From Varanus komodoensis (lineage: Eukaryota; Chordata; Lepidosauria; Squamata; Varanidae): 64,000 nucleotides of DNA. Each line of letters begins with the position of its first letter. Position 1 is the first letter of the stretch. The notes under the pieces are model-generated. The model was not told the DNA's origin and did no database searches. It was given only the letters and a program-made list of their open reading frames with translations. The stretch covers positions 258,495-322,494 of the forward strand of contig NW_025335410.1 in NCBI RefSeq assembly GCF_004798865.1, written 5' to 3'. Shown in pieces: positions 11,137 through 21,194 of the stretch. The position numbers and the translations under genes are program-made.

Positions 11137-12808
11137 GTAAGATTCTGAGAATTTGGGGGCAAGGGGGAGTTGAGAGTGGGGCTCAAGGCAAATGTGACTT
11201 TGCAGACCTTGTTGTGTGTTGCTGGGGGCAGAGATTAGTGAACCATATAGCAGAGCCAGGGGCGGGGGGCACAATGTTGCATCCAGAAACTGAAGTAGGC
11301 CATCCTTACTACAGCCCCAAACCCTTTTGGAGTCCATTGATCATGGTGGTAATTTTAATAGAAACAACTCCCACAGGGGGACACTCCACCCACCAGTCCA
11401 CCCTCTCAAGTGTTCACATACGGCAATGGCCGTGTGACGTCCTCATCTTCCGAGCAAAAGTCACATTAGCATTGGAGCTGAACATCGGGAGTTGAATCTG
11501 ACACATTGAGAGCTGAATGATTGTTGTTGCTGTTGTAGTCGCGAAGTCCTGTCCGACCCACCGCGACCCCGTGGACAGCATTCCCCCAGGCCTTCCTGTC
11601 CTCCACCATCCCCCAGAGTCCACCCAAGCTCACACCCACTGCTTCAATGACTCTATCCAGCCACCTCACCCTCTGCCGTCCCCTTCTTCTTTTGCCCTCA
11701 ATTGTTCCCAGCATCAGGCTCTTCTCCAGGGAGTCCTTCCTTCTCATTAGGTGGCCAAAGGATTTGAGTTTCATCTTCAGAATCTGGCCTTCTAAAGAGC
11801 AGCCAGGGTTGATCTCCTCTAGGACCGACCGGTTTGATCACCCATCGTAAATGTGCACTTTCATGTTCTGCGGCTTGCCCAACATCACAGTGTGACAGAG
11901 AAGAATTAAAATCCCACTACCCATGCATTAGCATCACAATCCAGATCAGGTCTCTGGGAAGCTGTTACTTACAGTATATATCAGATACACCTGAGCAAGA
12001 AATATGCATAATGACAAATGCACTGAATTCCCCTTGAATTTTGCGGAGGTGGAAGTCACATTGAAACGAGATGTTTGAGTGGCATCTGGAAGTTGTAGCT
12101 TGCCCACAGTGCAGCTGCAGAAGAGCTTCCTAGGAAGTCCCACATGCCCGGCCCCAACCAACACCTGAGTTCCACTTAGGTGTCTCTCATTTGAGTTCCA
12201 GCTGGTGTGCCCAGGAGTGAATTACTCTGGTAGTCCTCATTATGAGGTTCGGTTTCCTGGCCCACTTACTACCACTTCTTTAGGCAGGGAGGTGACAATA
12301 CTATTCCTTATTGGATCTTGCTTTTATTGTGTACTTTGTTGCTGTTTTAAATTGCTTATAGATTTTACTTGTTAGCAAAGTTTTTTTTCATCCTGCATTT
12401 GGGGAAATCTGGCATTCCCCAGCTCACATTCTGATATGTAATTTACACAGAAGCAGACCTTATGTGTCTAGTTCTTCTAGAATATTGCCAAAATCTGCCT
12501 AGCCAAAGAAGTCCCCAAATGTTAGCTTCCTACCTTGTATAGTTTATTTTTTCTATGAATGAAAATATGCATGGGATAACCAAATGCCCCCAAATTTGCA
12601 TACAAATACTTTTGTCTAGAACTTTTGTGACCCCAAGCAGAGTACAGCTCCTCTTACTCTCTTTTGAAAGCCAAGCCTCTGAGCTAAAAACGCCAGCAAA
12701 CAGGATGAAAATCCATTTAGGGGAAGCTTTTTCATACTGGCTTCAAGTCTGTAGGCCAAACTCTTGGGTGTCAATGGTCAGCAATATTTTGCAACTCTCT
12801 GTTCCCAG
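11137..12808 (+). other. IgD CH1-CH2 intron
   Basis: The intron holds a BovB fragment (11521-11840). Elsewhere it has only unremarkable sequence and no extra Ig domain. Confidence 0.5.
11521..11840 (-). mobile_element. RTE/BovB LINE 3' fragment
   Basis: On the minus strand it reads LKSFGHLMRRKDSLEKSLML and then RRGRQRVRWLDRV, the end of the BovB reverse transcriptase, followed by the BovB 3' sequence with GACCCCGTGG. It is 5'-truncated and lies in the IgD CH1-CH2 intron. Confidence 0.85.
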
Positions 12809-13144
12809 AGTGCAACTGTGGACCCCCAAAGCCCGTCCAAGTTCAAATCTTAAGCCCTGGCTGTAATGAAAAAGTGGAAGAGTCCACCTTGGAGCTGGTC
12901 TGCCTCCTTCGGAGCCTTGGTTCTGGAAGTGCTGGTGTGGAGTGGCTGAAGAATGGAGAAGCATTTCAAGAGAAAGTGGAGGTGATGTTGACTGCAAGCA
13001 AGAACTTGGAGGGCACTTACTCCAGTTTTGTCAGACAGAACATCCTCAAAGACAGCTGGGAGAAAGGGGACCAGTACACATGTAAAGTCTACCGTCCACC
13101 TAAGAGCGAGAACATAACCATGCGCAACACCAGCAAGTGCAAAG
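12809..13144 (+). CDS. IGHD: IgD CH2 domain exon
   Basis: Intact C1-type domain in phase 1/1, between the acceptor TTCCCAG (12807-12808) and the donor GTGAGG at 13145. It opens ECNCGPPKPVQV, with two early Cys that may make inter-chain bonds. The core Cys is in LELVCLLRS, the Trp in VEWLKNGE and the F-strand Cys in DQYTCKVYR. It ends in TSKCK. The SKC ending recurs in the exon at 19030 (SSKCT), one of the clues that the two are copies of the same ancestral domain. Confidence 0.85.
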
Positions 13145-13734
13145 GTGAGGGACACCTGTCCTCAAAATCAGGGCTGATGGGTGGCTGGAAATGACCAAAT
13201 AGGCAAGAAGTGTGGGTGGTTATCAGGATATAAGCAGCAAGGCTAAGTAATGAGCCCCACAGGTACATCTGGGCAACACCAGCAAGAGGAAAACCTAGGG
13301 CAGACAGGTTACCTGAGTCTAGGATTGCAGGATTTTGTTCACATGTTCTTTATATGCCGGCTATTAGTACCAGGCAGCCATGGCTTTTCTTCTATAAGTT
13401 CCATAAAGAATTGCCACTGACTTTCCAATCTTCTGGGGCTGGAGTGTTCTTAGTCTGCATACATCTTGCCATGTCCCACCATGTCACATAAGTGCAGGTG
13501 ACCTGCATTCGGGCATGGAAGGACCCATGCACTGGAGCACAGTATATGCATATTTTGATTGGTATTAAAAAGTTTCTCCTTCATGCCAACATGATAATAA
13601 GCAAAGACTTTTTAGAAGCACTGTTTTTTCACTCTTCAGTATCATTTTTCTTACCTTCAAGAATCACCTACGGCCCAATCCCTTGCTTAGTGGGGTGGAG
13701 TACCCATGGTATTCAGTGCATGGGCATCTGCTTT

Positions 13735-14000
13735 GATCAAGCCTTTGCTTGCAGAGGAAGGCAGGACGTGCTCCAATGGAGCAAAGCTCAGGGAGCCAAG
13801 GTTCCATTTGGATGCCAGGAAGCACTTCCTGACAGTCAGGACCCTGAGGGCGTGGACTGGGCTTCCCCGGGAGGTGGTTGAGGCCCCATTGGTGCGCATG
13901 TTCAAAGACAGGCTGGACGTGCACATGGTGGGCATGTCGTGAGCAGAGCCAGCTGCGAGGCCCCTTCTGACTCGCTCTGTTTCTATGTTTGCCCATATAT
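13735..14000 (+). mobile_element. CR1 LINE 3' fragment
   Basis: The fragment encodes the end of the CR1 ORF2 (LDARKHFLTVRTLR, then LPREVVEAP, FKDRLDVH) and the 3' block TGACTCGCTCTGTTTCTATG. It ends some 75 bases before the IgD CH3 exon. It closely matches the copies at 35565 and 54356. Confidence 0.85.
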
Positions 14001-14074
14001 TCAATGAACGGTGCTGATTTCAAATACTGATGCGTTCTTCCCTGCTCCCTGTCTCCTGTTATGATGTTCCCCAG

Positions 14075-14398
14075 CCTGCTGCAGCTCGGTGCAACAATTG
14101 ACCATCTCTGTCATCAAGCCATCCCCAAAGAACCTGTTTGAGGGCAAAGCAAATTTGACCTGCACTGTGGTTGGCCTCAACCTTGATAATGTCCATATAA
14201 CCTGGTATGTGGATGACAAGCGCAGCACTGAAGGCCAGAAAGATGCGGTGAAGGTAGACGCAAGCGGAAGTCAGAACGTGAGAGGTTTCCACCCGGTATC
14301 TTTGGAGCAGTGGAGAAGAGGCACCAAATTCACCTGCAAAGCTGCTGGGCCATGCTATGAAGAAGTCTCCAAAGAAGTAACCATCAAAACGGATTCAC
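14075..14398 (+). CDS. IGHD: IgD CH3 domain exon
   Basis: Intact C1-type domain in phase 1/1, with the acceptor TTCCCCAG (14073-14074) and the donor GTGAGT at 14399. It opens with two Cys (ACCSSVQQ). The core Cys is in NLTCTVVGLN, the Trp in HITWYVDD and the F-strand Cys in KFTCKAAGPC; the second Cys of that stretch is extra. It ends IKTDS. The opening AC, the TVVG/LVVG motif and the overall spacing match the broken exon at 19771, so both derive from one ancestral domain. Confidence 0.85.
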
Positions 14399-15009
14399 GT
14401 GAGTGCACACAACCTGGTCTGGTTTCTCAAAGGGGTTTCTCCTGCCATGCTTCCATCTACTCTACTCATGGGTGGCTTTGAGTCAAGAACTGGTTGGCTG
14501 GTAACCCCGTGGCACTTGTGGCCACCCCATGGTGCCTGAGGCAGAAAATCTAATGCCTGCTTACACAGACACTTTATCCCATTGAGAGAAAAATTCTCCT
14601 CTGTGGTCCTCATTGGAATGATGCACATGCAAGATATTGATCAGGGCTTATTCACCCAAATCCCGGTTTTATGAAATAAAATTAAAAACAGAAACTGAAA
14701 AGTCTGTGACAGAAGGACATTAGAAATACCTTCTGTCAATCTGCCTTACTCTGAGCTACACTTTGGTTCTTTTTGCTCAGTTCGGTCTGTCTTGATCAGC
14801 TGTGGTTTTCTCAGGGTTTCAAACAAGACTTTCTGGTACTCCTTTACATCTCACCCTTCCATCATAAGTGTTACACCAGTACTCTAACATATCCTACTTA
14901 CAAAACATTCCTGAAAAATCTCTACTGCTTTTCTGTGTCTCTATTTCATCCACTGGGGCCCTGTTCCCTCAAAAATCACACAGATTGAAAGATTACCTTT
15001 TAAAAGCCC

Positions 15010-15150
15010 TCCTCTACTCTGGGTGACTTTGAGCCAGTCACTCAAAGCCAGTCACTAACCTACCTCACAGGGTTCTTGACGTGAAGATAAGATAGAGCTA
15101 TGAAACTGCCTTGGATCACATTCAAGATGAGAAAAGGTGAGATGTAAAAG
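15010..15150 (+). mobile_element. tRNA-derived lizard-type SINE (body part)
   Basis: This is the SINE body GAGCCAGTCACTC...CCTACCTCACAGGGTTCTTG followed by a degenerate tail, the same family as the fuller copy at 51725. The tRNA-related head is missing or too decayed to see. Confidence 0.55.
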
Positions 15151-15584
15151 CAACATAATACTAATAGTAGTATTTTCGAGTGAGCTAAAAAGGGAGCTGG
15201 GTGTTTGTTCATTCTGATTGAGGGCAGGAATATTCCTAGAGTAAGCCTTGCAGTTCTGGTCAGCTCTTTTTGATCCTAGTGTCACTTGTGGCTTTTTTGA
15301 GTGTTTCACCAAATGCAAAAAGGGCTCAGTATGTACCAGGGAATGAGTCATGTCCCCTGACTCCCTGACTCCAGCCAGCTCTGCCTTCTACTTTACAATG
15401 TGTTCCTTCTAAGAAAAGAAGAAGATGGAGAAACAGAAATTGTCAGCAGCAAAGGGGACCCATGGCTGTGAATAAGCACTGAAGAGGTAAAATCGAGAGT
15501 ATTTTTACTACAGGGTCCCAAAATGAAGCAGGCAAACATTTGGAAAAAAAATCTTTTTTCCCTCCCTTATTTCCAGTCTTGTTC

Positions 15585-15780
15585 ATTTAGGAGGAGCCAT
15601 CTGTTGCTATTTCTGCTGTGGTTTGTTTTTATTGTCTGTTTTTAGCTGTTTAGAACTTTTAAATATTTTTCTCTGATTTTGTGATATTTTAATGGTTTTA
15701 TGGTTGTAAACTTCAGCTGTGGGGCAATATAGAAATGAAATTCATAATAGGAATAATAATAACAATAACAACAACATGTG
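15585..15780 (+). mobile_element. Decayed LINE 3' tail (L2-like)
   Basis: A T-rich stretch is followed by TTGTAAACTTCAGCTGTGGGG, AATATAGAAATGAAATT and an AT-rich simple repeat. This resembles the 3' tails of L2-type LINEs elsewhere in the window, but it is heavily decayed. It ends about 60 bases before the IgD CH4 exon. Confidence 0.35.
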
Positions 15781-15839
15781 AGTTTTAAATCCAATTAACA
15801 AAGTGGCACGTGGTGTTCTCTTTTCCCTTGTCAATTTAG

Positions 15840-16160
15840 ACACCACAAAGCCCTCCATTGCCATTTCTCGAGCGTTCCTTGATGTCTCGCTCAAGAGCAC
15901 CATGGCTCTGATTCTTCTCTGTGATGTGAGCGGGTTTTCCCCCCAGGAAATTAGCATCTCCTGGCAGAGGGACAACAAAGCTCTGAATGAAAACCTCTAT
16001 GACCATGGGATCGTGATGCCCGCTGGGAGCCTCTACAACACTTACAGCCTCCTGAAGATCAGCCGCGATGAACCAGGGGGGAGGGCAGGCAACTATAGCT
16101 GTGTGGTCCACCATTCCTCTTCTGAGACACCAATCACAGCCAGTGAAAATGTCCCCATTG
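15840..16160 (+). CDS. IGHD: IgD CH4 domain exon
   Basis: Intact C1-type domain in phase 1/1, with the acceptor TCAATTTAG (15838-15839) and the donor GTAAGT at 16161. It opens DTTKPSIAISRAF. The core Cys is in ILLCDVSGFSPQ, the Trp in ISWQRDNK and the F-strand Cys in YSCVVHHSS. The opening Asp and the CDVSGFSP motif are shared with the broken exons at 18009 (DPLKSKAPS) and 20443 (DSNFKAPS, CEISGFFP), which look like later copies of this domain. In lizards a shorter IgD using the first domains is plausible, and this would be its last domain before membrane exons. Confidence 0.87.
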
Positions 16161-16439
16161 GTAAGTGGCTTGTGCAGGGTTATATTGCTATCATCATCAG
16201 TAGCCTTTGTGGTATGAATGATCATCTCCCCACAGCCGAGTTTCCCCTGTAAAGGCGTCAAATCACAATAGATTACACATCCTTGGATAGAAATGTCTTG
16301 TGATTGCTAGAAGACAGCATTCCAGTGGTAGGAACTGAAATGACTTCCAGTTCCAGTTTGTACACTGGCACATGTCTTGCTCACTTAGCTCATTTGCCTA
16401 TACTTTACTTTCTGTCTGTGATTGTTTTCTTGTTTGCTT

Positions 16440-16703
16440 GTTTGCAAAGTCCAGTTGAAAAGAATAATGCAAAAAAAGCATCTAAGAGCCATCCCAAGGG
16501 TTCTTGGGCTGGTGCAATTTCCAGTGCAAATCTACTCCTGCCTTGTGGCCAGCAATGAAACAGTGTTGGAGGAGGGATCTGCACCATGCAAACCTTGTGA
16601 TGATGCAGAGCAGGGGAGACACAGGTGCATCCTAATCTCTCCAGCAGGAGGAATGACGCTTAAGTACTCCTGCCATGCACTGATGCAAAAGCTGCAACCA
16701 TAA
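16440..16703 (+). pseudogene. Possible relic of an IgD domain (CH2-like position)
   Basis: One open frame ends ILISPAGGMTLKYSCHALMQ. This has the look of an E-to-F-strand stretch of an Ig C domain (hydrophobic alternation, then YxC). Upstream, IYSCLVASNE could be a B strand. The Cys-to-Cys distance is about 44 residues instead of about 60, no core Trp is seen and I find no good splice sites, so if it is Ig it is badly decayed. Its place after CH4 fits the first exon of a second CH2-CH3-CH4 triplet. It could also be chance. Confidence 0.3.
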
Positions 16704-17635
16704 CACACGGGTATTAATGGGGGAGGGGGGTAGCCTGAGTATCACAGCAAAGGTTGAGATAGTGGGAAGCAACCTGGCATACAATCCAGTCCTCAGGCTA
16801 AAGTTTAACCCTACCTTCAAGCCAAGGATGTGACTCGAATTACCCTAATGCTAATTTACATGTCTCAAACATCCACCAGAACCAGACACCACAGACAGAA
16901 CATTTATTGTACCCCTTTGCCACTTCTGTCCTTTGCAGTGGGAGTAATTTATTCTACCCCTTTGCCTGAGGATTGGTGGGTGGTAAGATTTCCACTTAAT
17001 TACACACATATTTGAATAAGAATTCAGGCTTGGGTATTGGTGAGTCTCTGGGAGAACTCTAAAATCTGCAGTCATCGAAAATGTTCTTGTTTTAGGAAAA
17101 CAAGAATACAGAGCAAAAAAGAGGATATTCAAGGAAGATGCTCTGTAAATTAAGCAATTTCTGACATAATCTGGAACACACATGCCCCAAAAGAACTGGG
17201 GCAGGGAATATGGGGCTCCATTTCCTCCTTCCCCTCAGTCTTTTTGCAATTATTGCAATGATAAACATGAAATCTTTTATCTTTTGGAATGGCTGAAATT
17301 ATTTTTAAAGACAGCATTTTACTAAATCGCAATACGTTGCATGAAGATTTTTAGATACTACCATGTTAACTGTTGTTTACAGTCTTCTTATGAGCTTTGG
17401 TCTAATGTAGAGCCGTGTGCAGCAAGTATCCATCCATTGTCTTTTGACCCAGCCCCTCCCTTGTAGTCAGCTTTCTGCTCAAACAACAGTAGTACAAAAG
17501 ACGTGGTACACTCTGCAACTTTCATATACATATATCATTGGATATTATGCATCACACAAATGTCAATTATATATTTTGTTTTGTTAAAGCAGTAAAATAA
17601 GTTACAAGCTGCTAAGCAAGTGAGTATTCAACATA

Positions 17636-17905
17636 ATGCATTTTCCTACCAGACTATCTGAATTTTTGGAGTGGGAGGAGATCCCCCCACCCCCCATGGC
17701 ATGCCCCCAGTTCAATGGCTCTTATGCAACTCTAACTCCATTGACCAAAAGACCTAGTTTTGTCAATTTCTTACACCCATTGCGTTGCACAGCAACAATT
17801 AATTCTACTGCCTACACCAGGAAGACACACAAGGTCCTGGTTAGCTGTTCAGCTTGTTTGACCCATGAAGAATCTCTTCATTCTTTTTCCTTATGCTCCT
17901 GAGGG
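17636..17905 (+). pseudogene. Possible relic of an IgD domain (CH3-like position)
   Basis: The frame contains KVLVSCSACLTHEES, which is reminiscent of an F-strand stretch (hydrophobic-x-Cys, then THE). Little else of an Ig fold is visible. Its position, just upstream of the clearly Ig-derived relic at 18009, is the main reason to list it. Confidence 0.2.
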
Positions 17906-18008
17906 ATTCCTTTTCCTTGTTCCAGGTAATTTGATGTCTTCCTAGCTCACCTTATGATGCTATTTTTTCTTGTCATTAAGGCTGTTTATAACCACAGTTT
18001 CTTCACAG

Positions 18009-18400
18009 ACCCACTCAAGTCTAAAGCTCCTTCTGTTGAACTCCTGCAGTCGGTAGACCCAGTGAAGAAAACCACAGTGCTAAAATGTTGCATTTGACTA
18101 CACACCCAGACATAGAGTCATGGAATAGCAGAGTTGGAAGGAGCCAAGAAAGCCAGCAGGTCCAACTCCCTGCTGTTGCAGGACACCAATTTACACCATC
18201 CCATGTTACCATCAAGTGGAATAGTAGTCCACAAAACAAGAATGCAGCACTTGCAGAACAAAAAATGGTGGATGGAATATACAAGACCAACAGTCAATGT
18301 ATGCTTTCTCTCTCTTGATGGCAAAAAGTGAGCACTTTTGAGGTGGTGCATAAAGGCACAGATTCAGTGCTTGTCAGAAGGATCACCCCAAAAAAAGATG
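18009..18400 (+). pseudogene. IGHD: Broken IgD domain (CH4-like) with a CR1 insertion
   Basis: After the acceptor TTCTTCACAG (18007-18008) the phase-1 reading gives DPLKSKAPSVELLQS and then the B-strand TVLKCCI, followed by a stop. A 74-base CR1 end interrupts the domain between the B and C strands. The fold then resumes as HVTIKWNSSP with the invariant Trp, and later as SLS-stop-WQKVSTFEVVHK. That last stretch is an E-F region in which the F-strand Cys is not seen. It therefore has at least two stops and one insertion, and cannot encode a domain. The opening resembles CH4 (15840) and the exon at 20443. Because neighbouring exons are phase 1/1, skipping it keeps the frame. Confidence 0.8.
18112..18185 (-). 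mobile_element. CR1 LINE 3'-end fragment inside the broken IgD domain
   Basis: On the minus strand it reads GGTGTCCTGCAACAGCAGGG and ends in TCCAACTCTGCTATTCCATGA, the typical CR1 terminus. It splits the Ig domain at 18009-18400, so it inserted after that exon existed. Confidence 0.85.
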
Positions 18401-18973
18401 AAGTAAAACACTACGCTACACAATAACTCACCAGAATGTGAGAGCTGCCCTTCTCAGACTATTCAACCTTCGGTATGGATGATGCAAAGCGGGAAAGATA
18501 AAGCTACCTTCACAATGCTCTGTCAGAATCCTTGTAGAATTTCTGCAAGCATGTGGGCCTTGAAGAAATGGATGGTGCAGTATGAGACTGAGAGATGAAG
18601 ACGTGCATTTCAAGCAGCCAGTGGAAGCTGGTGGATCCATAGCCAGTGGGGTAGTGTAGATCGTAGTCTGGACTTTTAAGGGACTGTCCATGGTGCTGAT
18701 CCTGTTTGGGGGAATAGGGTGCAGAAGCGTGGATCGATCCTTCCAGAAGCCCACGGGATATACTGCCCCACTGCCTGAGCCTCCACTGCCAACAGCTTTC
18801 TGATGGGTGAGCCATGGACAGAAGGAGTGGTGAAAACTTGAGATACAAGGCTACGTAATGAAGCACATGCCATGTTTGAGGTACTGGAGGCTTCACTGTA
18901 AACTCAGTAGCACTATTCTGAGGATTCTACAGTCATCACAGTCTTACAAAAGAAACATGAATAGAAGAAGTGT
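18401..18973. other. Intron-like sequence before the 19030 exon
   Basis: No Ig-like sequence was recognised. The minus-strand open frames (18428-18754, 18510-18896) show no family features. Confidence 0.4.
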
Positions 18974-19028
18974 TTCCTTCCTTCCTTCCTTCCTTCCTTC
19001 CTTCCTTCCTTCCTTCCTTCCTTCCTTA
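18974..19028 (+). repeat. (TTCC)n microsatellite serving as polypyrimidine tract
   Basis: About 13 TTCC units run directly into TTAG at 19026-19029, the acceptor of the following Ig exon. The repeat therefore forms the whole polypyrimidine tract of that splice site. Confidence 0.9.
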
Positions 19029-19029
19029 G

Positions 19030-19353
19030 ACTGGATTATGCCCACAGTCCTCACATCTACTCTCAGCGCAAACCCATTCTGCCCCATCACAACCCCAAAT
19101 CAGAACAGTAACATCACTTTGCTCTGTTCCATCTATGGCTACTCCCTGGAGAACATCCATGTCACCTGGAAGGCTGGTGGGAAGGCAAAAAGGATCCTAA
19201 AGCAAGAAACTCTGCAGACTGGGGGCAAGTTCCACACTAGCTTCAACCTGACTGTGCCTCTGCAGGAGTGGAACATCCTGCATGGATACACCTGCACGGT
19301 GACCCAACCTGGAACAAAGAACACCAACACAAGCAGAAGCAGCAAGTGCACCA
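19030..19353 (+). CDS. IGHD: IgD domain exon, probably intact (CH2-like copy)
   Basis: The phase-1 start gives DWIMPTVLTSTLSANPF. The B-strand Cys is in ITLLCSIYGYS, the core Trp in VTWKAGGK, and the F-strand Cys in YTCTVTQPG. It ends SRSSKCT, recalling the TSKCK end of CH2 at 12809. The reading frame is clean. Two things make its use uncertain: the acceptor tract is a TTCC microsatellite, and the only phase-1 donor in place is GTGACG at 19354, weaker than the GTAAGT or GTGAGG of its neighbours. If that donor fails, the exon would be skipped. Confidence 0.65.
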
Positions 19354-19770
19354 GTGACGACGCAACTCTCTCTCTCTCCATCCTTCGCCCGTTTCCAACC
19401 AGAAACTGTATTCCTGATTTTGTTTTCTTCTGCTTGGCCTCCTTCCTTTGCGCCACTTGCACCTAAGGCAACCCAGCATTCCAGGAATTTAACATCATCA
19501 CTAGACCACCACAGTCTGTGCATGATAAAGGGCTGGGCAAGTACTTTCGAGCATTTAAGCATCCAAGCATTATCCCTTTGTAACAGTAGCATGACCAGTT
19601 TCAAAAATCACTATGAAAACTAGTTGAGGGCTTCTTAGATCTGATGTCAACGAGGCTAAGATCACCCTTCCCTTTCTCCTCTCTCCAGGGTTCCATTTCT
19701 CTTCCTTCCAAAAGCAAGTGTCTTCCCTGCCCATCCTAAAGTGCAATGTTTGTCTTTTGCTCCTTCCTAG

Positions 19771-20100
19771 CATGTAAAGATAGTATCCCAAGCCCCAGCC
19801 TCTGCCTCTTCAAGCCACCTCTCGAGGGAGTACTCACACAAAGCAAAGCACTCCTCACTTGTCTCGTGGTGGGATATGAGCTGGACCATCTCATACTCAC
19901 CTGAATGGTGAATGACCTTAACCAGACCAAGGATGTCAACGCATCAAGCATCCACACCCACAAAAATGGGACCCAGAGTTTGCAAAGCCTGTTGAACATC
20001 CCTGGGCAGGACTGGGATTCTGGAAACAAAGTCCAGTGCTTAATTTCTCATCCCTGCTCCTTCTTTCCAGTCATGAAGAAGAGTGTCCAAAAAACCAAAG
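19771..20100 (+). pseudogene. IGHD: Broken IgD domain (CH3-like copy), core Trp replaced by a stop
   Basis: Splice sites are good: acceptor TCCTAG at 19769-19770, donor GTGAGG at 20101, phase 1/1. The domain reads ACKDSIPSPSLCLF, then LLTCLVVGYEL. It then has TGA at 19902-19904 exactly where the invariant C-strand Trp (TGG) belongs (HLILT-stop-MVND). Downstream the fold is otherwise intact (QDWDSGNKVQCLISHP). A single TGG-to-TGA change therefore seems to have killed a young copy. It is related to CH3 at 14075. If included in mRNA it would truncate IgD; skipping keeps the frame. Confidence 0.8.
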
Positions 20101-20442
20101 GTGAGGGAAGAATTCAGAAGAAACAGGCGCTGTCTTTAAAATGGTTGGTTATGAACACAACATGCCTTTGAAAACTCTGAAGTTTCTCTGTATCGTTGAT
20201 CATAAGGGAAAAATATCTGGAATCTCTTTTGCTCTTCTTTCAGTCATCTCACATAAGGCCTTAAAGGCCATAGACATGATGTAGACACAGAGCCTCTGAA
20301 GCATCTATCATGAAAGTTAATGATGGTCTCTAATATAGAAACAGTGTAATTCACTACTTTCTCAGCATCCACATCTCTCTTTTAACCTCCCATTGAAGGT
20401 CCGTATTTGTCAACATTTCTATTTTAATCCCCTCCTGTATAG

Positions 20443-20775
20443 ATTCCAACTTTAAAGCTCCGTCTCTCTCCTTGGTCTTTCCATCGCCAGCAAAACTGAT
20501 GCAACCAACTTCGCAAGATGTAGCTTTGTTGGCTTGTGAGATCTCTGGATTCTTCCCAGTCGAAATACTCATCAGCTGGAAGAAGAACAACATCAGCATA
20601 ACTCTGAATATATCACATGGCCTCCAGTTGCTGCATCTGGAAGCCCCACCTTTACCACTCAAAGCATCCTAAAAGTTCCAGCATCTGAATGGAAAACTAG
20701 AGCCCTATACACCTATGTAGTGGGGCATGAGTCCTTAACAGACATGAAGGGCATCAGCAGAGAACTGGATGGGAA
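20443..20775 (+). pseudogene. IGHD: Broken IgD domain (CH4-like copy), frameshifted
   Basis: After the acceptor CCTGTATAG (20441-20442) the phase-1 frame reads DSNFKAPSLSLVFPSP, then LLACEISGFFPVE and ISWKKNN, and is lost near 20620-20640. The rest continues in another frame: SPTFTTQSILKVPASEWK, then LYTYVVGHES. There the F-strand Cys has also become Tyr. No clear donor follows. The opening and the CEISGFFP motif are closest to CH4 at 15840. It is a host pseudo-exon with at least a frameshift and loss of the core disulphide. Confidence 0.8.
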
Positions 20776-21194
20776 GTTGGAGCACAGGAAGTTGCTCTGC
20801 TGGCCAAAAATAGGACAAGTTTTAAACTTGCACAGCACAAATATTATGCGCTTCACAGCAGCTGGTTTATACATGTTTTAACTCCATGAACACACTATTC
20901 TTGATGAATACCAAGCTACCATTATGTAAAAATGCTGTATCTGAGATTACGCCTGGTGGTAAAAGCTCTGTCTGTGGTGTCTGGGCAGGGTTGGCTATTT
21001 ACACATTTCTGTCACCAGGCAGTAAGCCTCCAGGATGTATTTTCATTGACATCTATGGGGTGAATGCATGCACAGCTGGTTGTCAAAAGCTTTTATTCGG
21101 TGGCAAGCTTTTAATTCATTATACTCACAGGAAACTGTCTCCTGCACACACAAGTTCTGTTTTTGCAACCAAAAGATCAACCATTTCATTTCAG
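20776..21194 (+). other. IgD intron
   Basis: Nothing was recognised in it. It ends with the acceptor CATTTCATTTCAG of the exon at 21195. Confidence 0.5.

Larger units (their letters stand above)
16161..18008 (+). other. IgD interval after CH4
   Basis: The interval contains two low-scoring possible domain relics (16440-16703 and 17636-17905, listed separately). Otherwise I recognise nothing in it. Confidence 0.4.
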
